From contig JACTVC010000007.1 of assembly GCA_018417955.1 (NCBI GenBank), positions 620,001 to 684,000 on the forward strand: DNA of 64,000 bases. Reading direction: 5' to 3'. This document shows positions 54,598 to 64,000 of this stretch, piece after piece (within the stretch, counting starts at the first letter, position 1; each line of letters starts with the position of its first letter). The translations under genes and the position numbers were made by a program. The DNA is from Laccaria trichodermophora (lineage: Eukaryota > Basidiomycota > Agaricomycetes > Agaricales > Hydnangiaceae). The notes below the pieces were generated by a model that saw only the letters and a list, made by a program, of their open reading frames with translations, was not told the origin of the DNA and did not search any database.

Positions 54598-54942
54598 ATG
54601 CACCCACAGCTGTCAGACAAAAAACTCGGTTGGTTTCACACCGTCGAACGTGCCACGTCCTTTTCTCATTTCGTGAGTACAGTTTGTAGGGAGTTTATTC
54701 AGGCCCTCGAGGACTGCCATTTGAGTACCTGGGCTCGGCTAACCGGGGGATGCAACAAGAAAAAGGACGAGCTGAATAAATGTTTACGGTCCGAGGTGCG
54801 CCGATCTTTTCAATCGTATTGCAAAATTGCCCAAAAATTTCTGTTCGTCCAGCGTGTTGCCCGAAGTGCAAACAACAGGGAAACGGCGAAAGAGCGCCGA
54901 ATAAAGGCGGATCAAGCTTTAAAAGAATTTCACGACATTTGA
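54598..54942 (+). CDS. CMC2: CMC2, twin CX9C cytochrome oxidase biogenesis protein
   Basis: MHPQLSDKKL, intron (GTTGGT...TACAG), VCREFIQALEDCH, TWARLTGGC and NKKKDELNKCL, intron (GTGCGCC...GTCCAG), RVARSANNRETAKERRIKAD and stop. The two C-x9-C pairs are exact (C-REFIQALED-C and C-NKKKDELNK-C). Imported by the Mia40 route into the intermembrane space and needed for complex IV. Divergent from transketolase, 232 bp apart. Confidence 0.92.
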   Translation: MHPQLSDKKLGWFHTVERATSFSHFVSTVCREFIQALEDCHLSTWARLTGGCNKKKDELNKCLRSEVRRSFQSYCKIAQKFLFVQRVARSANNRETAKERRIKADQALKEFHDI

Positions 54943-55084
54943 GAGGGAGGGCGCAGCGCAGGCCATTGTAATATCTACCATTTTTCTACAGCCTATACCA
55001 TCTCATGCTTCCATTTTTCTACGCTTGGCGGTTACAATACGGCAAGACCTGTCTTCCATCGACTTGTCAATGTCTTCCAGCCCT

Positions 55085-56279
55085 CTACCACGAATGGTGC
55101 CCTCCACTGACAATAATGCTGTCAAGTTTGTCAACAGCTGTCAACCTTCCAATGGTCATTCGACTCACTCGCTTCCCGTACAAAAACTCGACGCATCACT
55201 AGCCAGCCAAGCAATAACCCCTCGAAGTTCGTCAGTCCTTCCTATACGTCCCATTGGGTTCAAGTCAGACCACTTGTCTAGAAGGTGGGGTTGCTTGTCC
55301 AGGTATGCCGCGGTCATCCTGCATCCTGTTAGCTGAAGGGTTCTAGGAATTCGGGTTTGAGCATACGAGGTGTAAATATGGCCAGGAGAAAGGGAGTTGA
55401 CGCGAATGTTCTTCTTTCCAAGTTCACAAGCCATGCTACGGGCCATTTGAAGCACAGCCGACTTGCTGGTATTGTATGACACCCACGCGTGGTCCTGTCG
55501 AGACACCCTCGTCAGCACCGAACTAACCATCCACGATAGAAGTAGGAAACCCTGTTCGTGATGCTCCCCGACATGGACGCAATCAAGATGATGCTCCCCC
55601 TATTCTCAAACCTAAGCATTTGCTGCCCCGCAGCTTGGGCCGTGTACAGCACGCCATTCGTATTCACATCCATGACCTTTAACAAACATATCAGAAAAAC
55701 CTTTCAAGGCTGAAGTAACGCACCCACATCCTCAAACTGTTCAGCAGGGTAATCCAAACAATCCGTATGGGTCTTCAAAATCCCAGCAGCCGCAACGCAC
55801 ACATCCATCCTCTTCTCTTTATCTCCGATATCTCGGCCCTTTGCCCACACCTCCTTCTGATTTCGCACATCAACGCTCACGTATTCCAACCTCGACCCAT
55901 TACCCATCCTCTCCACAAACTCGCGCGTCTTCTCCCATTCCTCGGACGGCGTCGTAGGGAGGTCAAAACAGTATATCGCCCGAGCACCAGCTTCACATAA
56001 AGTTAAGGCCATCTCGAGTCCTAGACCTCTGTTGCCTCCCGAAACGATACCTACCCGGTCTGTAAGTGCGAATTCGTCGAAGATCTTTGGCTTTGGCTGG
56101 AGGGATTTATCTCGGGCTGCTTGGAGGGCCGCCGAAACACCGATGGGAGCTAGTGGAGACGTGGATTGTGCTAGAGTCATTCTCGTTGTCGAGAATGTAT
56201 TGCGGCGCAAGGAAAAGCCAGCTCCAGGTCTCCGTCCAGAGCGTAACGTGCGAGCAACACTTATGGGACGCATCATCAT
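55085..56279 (-). CDS. Short-chain dehydrogenase/reductase, possibly mitochondrial
   Basis: N-terminus basic and Ser/Arg-rich (MRPISVARTLRSGRRPGAGF), then the cofactor motif SGGNRGLGLEMALTLCEAGA, DVRNQKEVW, VCVAAAGIL (NAG-like AAG motif), and the catalytic tetrad region with IASMSGS, Y-x3-K in SYNTSKSAVLQMA, and NSLSPGHIYT. The last exon, reached over an intron from CTGSD, ends IIVSGGHHSW with TAG 55087-55085. All active-site residues are intact. An oxidoreductase of the sorbose/mannitol dehydrogenase type by resemblance; substrate unknown. Confidence 0.82.
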
Positions 56280-56720
56280 AGCTGATGGGTTGGGTGAACT
56301 CTCATTACTGTTCTTATATGTCCCTGCACGTTGCCATTGTACGTAAAGACAGCCCCAATGAAGATCAGCTGGCCGACTCTGGAAAAGGGAGGGTTCTGTT
56401 GGAACGGTACATATGTAATTCGCGACCCCGCTGCGATGGCTTCCCACAAAGTTCCGAGAACGTTTCGTCGGCTGCGAGGAGGAGCAGGCGACTTTTATTT
56501 GAGTGAAATGCTATAGACCATTTTCTGGCACACTACCCTCATTCTGTAGTAACACTAATTGGACTTCGAACATCACGCCGCTAAGTGGTAATATATTTAC
56601 AATTTACAGTAAGGTCAGGTCATTACAAGAATACATAGTCAGAGTAGAATCGTAAGACCATAATCGTGAGCACGCAGGGCATGATAATATACAGCACATG
56701 TGCGATTGGACGTTTGGGAA
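56280..56720. other. Intergenic region
   Basis: About 440 bp upstream of the SDR and downstream of the NTF2-like gene. Nothing recognised. Confidence 0.4.
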
Positions 56721-57674
56721 TTAATTTGAAAGTTTCGGGACGTGGAACAGCCAAGGGGCGGTCTTGGCATTAACGGCTCGCAAAAACGAAGCTCCAAACC
56801 AGGAAGGCATTTCATTGCCCCCCCATTGATCAACAAGATAGGTTATCTTGTTATTTTCGTCCAGGTCCACTACCACAACGGATTCGATCGTCTGTACCAT
56901 GATTAGTAAGGCATGTCTTCTAAATTTGACGGAACAAACCTTCTTTCGATTCAAAAAGCGCAACGTGTATTCTTGAACTTGATGATAAACGATGCGATTG
57001 GGTATGGAGGTTGATGACATTACGCGAGATGAGAGGGTTTCTGAATGCGAACAAAGTTTTGCCTAGAGGCAGTGTCAACACACGCAAAGGTAAATCATAA
57101 AAAGTTGATGAATACCAAAGCAAACCACTAGGTATCGATTGTTAAGGAATGCAGAACCGGGAGTTTCGGAGGCTTACCTGAGCAGCGTATTCCGAGTAGC
57201 CATAGCACTTTGAAAGAGGATCCTAACACGAATATAAGCCAGAGCATATTGCTAAAAAGAAAGAGAGCGAACCTCATAGACTGCGTCTCTATTCCATGAC
57301 CTATCGAATATCTCTGGGGTTGGCCGGCAACAGAAGAGCTCCTTCAAATCGTCTAAGACCTGGCGATGATCGACATTAAGTTCCGCTGGAGACTGATGGC
57401 AGCTATTTGTCCTATGGTGCTTCAACTGAGTGTCAGAATCTATTCTGACACCGGAATAGTGAGCGCCTCCGGCAACTGATTCGACAAGAGCAGGAGTGGG
57501 GACGGAGTGGGGCAAAATGGAGGGGTGAAATGTTTGTGAAGGGGGAGAAGGCGAACGGGGTGGCGGGGATGCTTCAGAGGACATTGAGCGTTGGTGGCGA
57601 ATTCCAGACATGGTGGTACAAGGATAAGGGAGTGGACTTGAAGATAAACCGAGAATAGACGTCATAATTGTCAC
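56721..57674 (-). CDS. Uncharacterised NTF2/SnoaL-like fungal protein
   Basis: A Ser/Pro-rich N-terminus (start at 57674 or at MSGIRHQRSM, about 57612) is followed by DDLKELFCCRPTPEIFDRSW, DPLSKCYGYSEYAAQ and WYALPKLFAFRNPL-like segments, and the end IESVVVVDLDENNKITYLVD then WGGNEMPSWFGASFLRAVNA. A helix, a strand-rich half and the central Trp-rich region fit the NTF2-like fold seen in DUF2358-type proteins. Four or more exons. No catalytic residues can be assigned. Confidence 0.55.
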
Positions 57675-57728
57675 AAGGTCATAACTGTCACATATATATC
57701 ACATGTCATCGTGTTATTAATAATTCTG

Positions 57729-58896
57729 CTAATTCCCGTTGGTTCCTTGCCATAAACCATACGTTTTACCCGGTGTCGTTTGCCACAATCGAATTGTACC
57801 TATAGAATATTAGTACTTTGGTTAGTAGAAAGGACGATTGTGCTTACCATCCTCTGATGACGCGTAATTGCGAATTAGCATGTGACGAATAATAATATGA
57901 TAACACTCACCACTACCACTCGCGTACATCTCTCCGTCTGGACTGAATTCCACACAGTGAACAGGCCCATGGTGTCCTTTCAGAACTTCCCTCTCTTCAC
58001 CATCCATACCGTGCACCCGCACCCACTCATCGCCTAAGTTGCCCGTCACAAATCGATCCTGCAGGATTGGGTGAATAGACGCAGAGGATGGCGAGTATCC
58101 AAGTGTAAGGCTATGTGTTGCCTGGCCATTGGGCAACACGGGTATAAAGGCAACTGTATTTCCAGAGGTCACCACCAACCGCTGTGTCTGGGGTGACAGC
58201 TCCATCGACGTGATCGCAGTCGGGAAAACCAGACTGGTCGTTAGTTTACGTGTTCGTAGATCCCACCACCTAGATATATTGTCATTAAGACGCGTCTGCA
58301 GGAGCGTTGTAATCATAAACTCACTTGATCTTCCCGTCCTCACCTGCTGATACCCCGGTGTGTTCCCCAGCCCAGACCACACTCTTCACCATCCCGTCAT
58401 GAGAAAGCAGGCCAGAATCGCAGAGAAAATCGGGATCTGCGTCAGGCCGGCTCAGATCAAATATCCTCACTTTCTTCTCTTGCCCGCCCGTCAGCAAATG
58501 TGATGAGCTTGGTGACAGCGCAACGCTGCGAACGATATGATTATGTGGGAAAGAGTGGAGGGGGTTCCCTGAATATGTATCCCAGACTTTTCTAACTCAA
58601 ATAATGAGTGATGGGGAGCATTCAAATACATAATCACTCACGCAGTAAAATCGGCGCTGCCTGAAGCAGCTCGAGAAGCATCTAGTGAAAGCTTTGTGCT
58701 CCAAACGGCACCCTTGTGGCCGAGAAAGGTACCGATCCAATCCCCAGTCCATTCTCTCAACATCGGGTTTCCATCTTTACAACTTGAGACCAGCAAGAAC
58801 GTCCCGTCGTCTTGGATCGGGGAGAAAGAAAGGTGTGTAACAGGTCGTGTGTGGCCAGGCGCCACTAGAGGGGTGGATTTCAAAGGTGTGGACATT
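57729..58896 (-). CDS. strap: WD40-repeat protein, STRAP (serine-threonine kinase receptor-associated protein)
   Basis: Start [21 protein letters not shown] at 58896 (STP-rich N-terminus), then WD repeats: [80 protein letters not shown], ending [11 protein letters not shown] with TAG 57731-57729. The protein is close to STRAP/Unrip, an SMN-complex-linked scaffold; it would fold as a seven-blade propeller. Short introns at 58615, 58330-58265 and 57905-57850 regions. Confidence 0.82.
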
Positions 58897-59580
58897 AAAT
58901 TCAGGTAAATGGTGACTATGAAAGGTTTGTCGTGATACAGGCGCACCGCGCTCTGGCCTGAAGAGAGAGCAGAAAGGATTTTTGTAAGAAAGGTGATATG
59001 TCCACGTGCCTTATGCCCTCATTTTAGCACTGCCATCACAATTTTCGTCCTCTACTTTGTTCCACGCGTTGCAACGGATAGTTGGCCTCAATTGCGCTGT
59101 CGTGTAGGTTGGAAACGACAGCAAAAATCTGATGATGAACAACTGCGGTACTGTTTCGTTTTCTCTTTTCGGCGACGCTAAGCACGGGTGTCGAACTACT
59201 CCCACCTCTTGATTGATTTCTGACGGTTGTAGGATCAGTCCCTGGAATTCTGGAGTGAGCCTTTTTCGTCTTGCTTCAGAAATACACGTCGGGGGAGTTG
59301 CGTGAAGCTTGGGGAAATATGGACTCGGAAGCCTAGGTGAATTAACCCCGCAACTCATCATCATCGTGCCATCGTGGTGTGCCCAAAACTCGGGTCTGTA
59401 CTCTGTATGAGAAAACGTAGTTCAGACTGTCTAGGATCTCTCAAAACTACTCCAGTCTTCTGGTACTTACTGGTACTTACTTACCCTCCCAACTTCAACT
59501 TGGGCATTTTTCGCTGCTTGTCAATTATGGTCACGTTACCGTTGCGGAAGCCAAGTAGAACCAAATAAATGTGTGATAGT
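58897..59580. other. Bidirectional promoter region STRAP/VPS36
   Basis: 684 bp between divergent starts. No gene is supported. A minus-strand open frame at 59364-59011 has no resemblance to a family. Confidence 0.4.
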
Positions 59581-61509
59581 ATGGCACTTCGCTCCTACAC
59601 AGTTTCAGTGGACGGCAGCATACCTATCCAAGCCCTTCTATACAACGATGAGGAGTTGTTTTCCAGTCAAGATGGGGTTGGAATCTACAATGGGTAGGCT
59701 TCAATGCTACAATCGTTCCCTATTTCAACTTTACCATCAATAACGCAGCACACAGAAATCCCGAGATCATCAAAACGGCGTGGTTCATGCAACGAGCCAT
59801 CGCATCTTCTATATCGATGCGCAATATAGCAGAGAACATTCCTTTGCGCTTGATCTCAACTTCGTAGTGCAGACCGAATACTACGCGGGGTTGTTTAAGT
59901 CATCGCCCAAGGTCACACTCCACCTTTCCGGAAGGACAGTTACGTCGGGTATCTCTACCCCTCAATCTGGATTCGAAAGCTGGGAATGCGAAGTTTGCGC
60001 CTTTCGTAACCCTCCTGGACTTAGTCCTACTGCGGCTCGAGTATGTGGATTATGCGGGGTTCCTCGCACCGTCATGCCAGAAACCACTGCTCAGGTCTCT
60101 CTTGCACAGCAGAATTTATTGGCACCGCTCCCTTCGACCCTTTCACCTGCATTATCATCCAGTCAAGACTCTGTCGCTTGTTCTGTTTGCACATTTCTCA
60201 ACCATCCGTCTTTGCGATCATGTGAGATGTGTTCAGCAGAGCTTCCTCGATTCAAACGGCTATCTGCTCCCCCTTCCCGCCACCCTTCTCCCGATTCAGA
60301 GGACTCTGACCCTTCCGCGCCAAAGTCCATAAAGATCAGTTTTCGAAAAGGGGGTGACAAGGCGTTTTACAACCTGCTCAAACGCAGTCTTCAGAGCAAA
60401 GCGTGGGAGGTAAGCACAGTTGATCTACTGAACACTCCCTTTCTAACGACTTATTTTACAGGCGAACGGGGCTGCGTCCAAGTCGAGGATTACTTCAGGT
60501 AGCATTGAATCTGATACCGCCATAAACGGAACAACCTCTGGCATCTGTATGTCACTTGTTTTTTCCCAATTTTTTTAATACAAAAGCTGAGAGACGTTTC
60601 ATCCGGTAGCAGGAATTCTCAGAACGGTAGAAACATCTGCGCAAGGAAGAGCAACCCACATGCAAGAATCCTTGCAAGATTTGGAGGCGCTCATGATAAA
60701 AGCCAAGGATATGGTACAGCTGGCGGCAGAGCTCAATGAGAAGCTGACTGCAGCTTCGTCATCCGCCTCCAACACGTCATCACACGCGTCACCTATGTCG
60801 TCCTCTGCCACTCTGGTAGCTTCCACTGAGCCAGAAGAGGCAACCTTCATCCGCTCCTCACTTTCTCAGCTCGGGTTACAGATGTCTAACACGCCCGTAA
60901 CTCTCGATATGATGAAAGATGAGAGGCGATGGTTTGAAGAGCTCGCTCGTGAGTTAGCCCGCGTTCTTCAAGGGTCAACGCCGCCCAAAGAAGGTACCGG
61001 CGGCATGATGAAAAACCGGGGAATAGTCGCGCTTGACGAAGTGTGGGGTGGGTGGAATCGTGCACGAGGTGTCGGTAAGTCATTGTCGTGCGGAGGTACT
61101 CAAAAGTTTTGATCATATTTGTTTGCTTCAAACAGCTCTAATACCTCCGTCAACCTTACTTCAGGTCATCCCCTTGCTTCCTAGCTGCACAGATCCCCCA
61201 ATCAGATTGCGTACCTTCCCATCAGGCCTGAATGTCCTTCATACACCTCCGTACACTCGGGAGGCATTCGCCGCTCGACTTTCTAGCTTTTTGGTTATGA
61301 TGGGCCCGAAGACAACTATACAGGTGGCGCTCGAGGAAAATCTTACGGTAAGCCTCGTCGCCGAAATGATCGATATTGGGGAGAGCGAGGGGGATGTGTG
61401 CCGAGATGACGCCAGTGCTGCAATTAGTGGCGGTGAGAGCGGTACTGGTGGCGAAGTGCGATGGTGGCCCAATCTGTTCCTTGGATATACCTGGGATGGA
61501 CAAATATAA
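59581..61509 (+). CDS. VPS36: ESCRT-II subunit VPS36
   Basis: Exon 1 starts MALRSYTVSVDGSIPIQALL and splices over an intron (GTAGGC...ACGCAG) to TQKSRDHQNGVVHATSHRIF, the GLUE domain. Two NZF zinc fingers follow: WECEVCAFRNPPG with CGLCG, and CSVCTFLNHPSLRSCEMCS. The C-terminal EAP45 winged helices contain ERRWFEELARELARVLQ, GIVALDEVWGGWNRARGV, LLQVIPLLPSC and TREAFAARLSSF. Stop TAA 61507-61509. Binds ubiquitin and membranes and recruits cargo to ESCRT-II with SNF8. Five or more introns. Confidence 0.92.
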
Positions 61510-63456
61510 TTTATCTTCAGGTACGTGCAGGAATGGGACTGCTATGTATAGTATGGTTCGTGTGACGTGAAGGATGGAAAAGAAGCGAATACCACCAACA
61601 GATCCTGCCAAAGAATCCGAAACCCCTGGCTGCGCTTGATGGAATGTCAGCAGGTAGCCGTGTCTTCGCGCTTCATATTCACGATTATATCTATTGCATC
61701 CAGCAATCCAAGTTGTTGCCACGAAAATGCGCTCAGTGCGGCTTAGTCCTCAGTCCTCGATTTTTTTCTTCTGGATCTAATCCTACATAAAAAAAGCTTT
61801 GGTCGGCGGCAGAGCAATTCTTCCCGCCGGGACATGCGAGTTGCGCCTGAACTGCCGTTGGGGTGACGTCTAACTCAGGCTAGTCAAGTCTTTTCTCCAA
61901 CCGATCAGTCCCACTTGAGAAGTCAATCGTTCTTAGATTGATTTTCGATTCTCCTGTGAGAACCTTAAAATCGTAGAGGGAAACGACTCGGACAACGAGG
62001 CGAAGCCGTCCTCTTCTTTATTGCACGCGCTGCGACCAACAGTTGATCAAGCGGTCTTGTGCGTACGGATCCTACAAGGCACCGTATGCTTTCGTTACTG
62101 GAAGCTCGATCATGGGTGGTGATATCGTGGTGGTAGGTAGGACTAGACTAGACAATTCACATATGACGGTTGTCCCTGATGTCCCAAAAGCCACCTCTTG
62201 AAGGGCTTCTTGGGTAGACCGTGAGGCTTGCGCAATCGGACAAAGGCACATGATTTTTATTCCGGTACACTCGTTCAGCGCTACATATCATCTAAGTATG
62301 ATGTCTTTTTGGCTATTTCACGCGAAGGATTACTTAGAACCTGATGATGAGAGGGTGCCTATGTGTGTCATTTTGACCTGACAGGATCCTTAGTTGCCCA
62401 TAGGCCTCACTGATTATTATTGTCTATCAATCACTATTACTATTCATAACGATCTTTGGCGTCAAGAGGCTTTTTTTTATATAGCATAGACTGGGCCGAG
62501 GATGGTTTTTTTCTTTCAAAAGTAAGTAAGACTGGGGAGTTCACCGGCGCCTAATTCATAGACGCTCGGATGTCGTGACGGATCAGTCCCGGACTCCCTG
62601 AAATTGAATCATCAGAGTGATCCGAGATCCGTGCTAGATAATTATTGGCTTGAACATTGAGAGAAGGTGTGAGAAGGTAATATCGCGTGAGGCTTCTTGG
62701 GAGGATTTAACATTGTGAACATCAACAGACATCATCTTCTTTTGATTTTGAAAAAGCAATCAGAGAGACCTGGGATCTTAGACTTTAATGAAACCGAGTT
62801 GTCTCCTGCCAGCGCTTTACCAACGCTCCAGCTCGCTTGTCTGCTCCATTTTTTTCGTCCTTTTTCCAGGAACCGACGCCATAGACTAATTTCCAATAGG
62901 ACGATGTTGCCAGGGGTACGCGTTATGGCGTCTTACCAGGGCGTCTTCAACAGAAACAGAGCAAGCCCAAGCTCGCTCTGTTGTTTAAACTCAATTTCAA
63001 TGTCTTTTTGTCGATGAAGAGAAGGCACGAAACGCAAAAGCTGGGAAAAAGTGAGCACAGAAAACCTAGTTCGCAAGTCGACTGCCGACTTGTGTCAGGT
63101 GGTTATCTGATTCGTTGCGCCATCCGTATAGGCGATGGCGAATGCTGTGCCAAGATGCGCCGAGATACTATAATTGGTAAGTATGTGCCAAGACTTATGT
63201 GAGCGCGGCTGAGATTGCGCCATTGTGTGGCAAAATCGCAACAGAGCAGACTTTACACGATGGGTCTTCCACGGGCCTGTCTTCACGTACTACACCGTTC
63301 CTGCACCCAAAACAACTGTCTTCTTTCTCTGGGATCGGATCTAATTCAGGTACTACAACCACCACCTTGTCCCCGCGCCTACAGATAGTACAGATACCGC
63401 CGATCCGTCTATAAAGTCCTCGTCAATCACGGATGCCAATTGTGCTTCCTGCTGCC
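61510..63456. other. Long upstream region of sulfate permease
   Basis: About 1.9 kb. No gene supported; open frames here are short and match nothing. The part after 62850 is probably 5' leader and promoter. T-rich runs occur near 62470 and 62850. Confidence 0.4.
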
Positions 63457-64000
63457 ATGTCTCTTTCCTCAGTGAAGCGCCTCGGAAAGCGAGTCGTCGA
63501 TTATCCAGAAGAGACCGTGCCAGTGGCTTCCGTCACTGAATGGCTCGGAAACTTGACCAGCAACCCAATTCAACGCGTACGCACGCGACTCTTCTTCTCT
63601 TCTGTTTTTTAATCATTTTTTTAGGTGAAGGAATACTTCTTGAGCTTGTTTCCCATCTTCACCTGGATTAGCCGATACAGTTTGTCGTTTCACGCCGTTC
63701 TTGTACACTTTTTAATTTACAATTTTTGCAGATCTCGGATGGCTCATTGGTGATGTGATCGCTGGGTTGACGGTCGGCATGGTTGTCGTCCCGCAGGGAA
63801 TGTCTTACGCCCAGGTATCTCCTTTTTAAATAAGAACCAGTTTCGAGGACCTTGCTTACCGGAAAGAAAAGATTGCAACCCTGGCTCCCGAATATGGTCT
63901 ATATTCATCGTTCGTTGGTGTGCTCATTTACTGCGTAAGTTTTCTTGTCTAGCTGCTCTCTGACGTTCTCTAATATCTTCATAGTTCTTTGCCACCTCGA
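63457..64000 (+). CDS. Sulfate permease (SulP family), N-terminal part
   Basis: Start MSLSSVKRLGKRVVDYPEET at 63457 (a further in-frame ATG at 63433). Introns begin at 63577 and near 63683. Then DLGWLIGDVIAGLTVGMVVV and PQGMSYAQ, the strongly conserved SulP signature, and IATLAPEYGLYSSFVGVLIY, which begins the transmembrane transport core. The rest lies beyond the right edge. Transports sulfate with protons at the plasma membrane. Confidence 0.88.

Overview
The window is nuclear DNA of a filamentous basidiomycete, most likely an agaricomycete. The genes are intron-rich, with many GT-AG introns of about 47-65 nt. They are densely packed on both strands, carry fungal housekeeping functions, and are interrupted by tyrosine-recombinase (YR) retrotransposons of the kind common in mushrooms. 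No bacterial, organellar or viral gene organisation is visible, and I saw no tRNA or rRNA gene.

Layout. 1-1110 (-): a Rad57/XRCC3-type RecA-family repair gene, cut by the left edge. 1192-12134: a compound YR retroelement with gag, RT-RNase H and tyrosine recombinase, present as two head-to-head copies with 5,010-bp inverted arms. 12235-20434: HID1, a GPI-type cupredoxin, a small unknown gene, ESCRT-II SNF8 and DNA polymerase delta subunit 2. About 20600-26560 (-): a second, unrelated YR retroelement whose RT and YR genes contain introns. 26670-34174: HXXXD acyltransferase, nucleotide-sugar-type transporter, PEX11-like protein and glutamate decarboxylase. 34175-39200: a gene-poor stretch with a 215-bp tandem repeat, an M50B-like pseudogene, a small unknown gene and a decayed ABC (Atm1-like) fragment. 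39218-63457 and on: PET100, serine/threonine dehydratase, TPR protein, Est1/SMG6-type PIN protein, DOMON-cytochrome b561 protein, NDP kinase, QCR7, transketolase, CMC2, an SDR, an NTF2-like unknown, STRAP-type WD40 protein, ESCRT-II VPS36 and the start of a sulfate permease.

The main discovery is in the first retroelement. Its terminal A repeat is 568 nt long and carries three short GT-AG introns (54, 58 and 63 nt) in its 5' leader portion. All three A repeats at the ends of the compound keep the introns. The leader in the middle of the compound (6757-6963) is the same sequence with all three introns removed exactly, which is a genomic fossil of a spliced retrotransposon RNA. The compound has proper element ends outside (A at left, B at right, a TC dinucleotide at both junctions), so it looks as if it integrated as a unit 82 bp upstream of the repair gene. 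The A...B1-A2-B2 arrangement is the split direct repeat known from Ngaro/PAT-type elements. The gag gene is also open in a second frame over its whole length, continuous with RT.

The host genes share no single pathway. Two of the three ESCRT-II subunits (SNF8 and VPS36) lie 41 kb apart, and several small mitochondrial respiratory-chain factors (PET100, QCR7, CMC2) sit in the right half. Gene models were built by reading splice signals and protein family resemblance by eye. Exon boundaries stated with positions were checked in the sequence; others are approximate.
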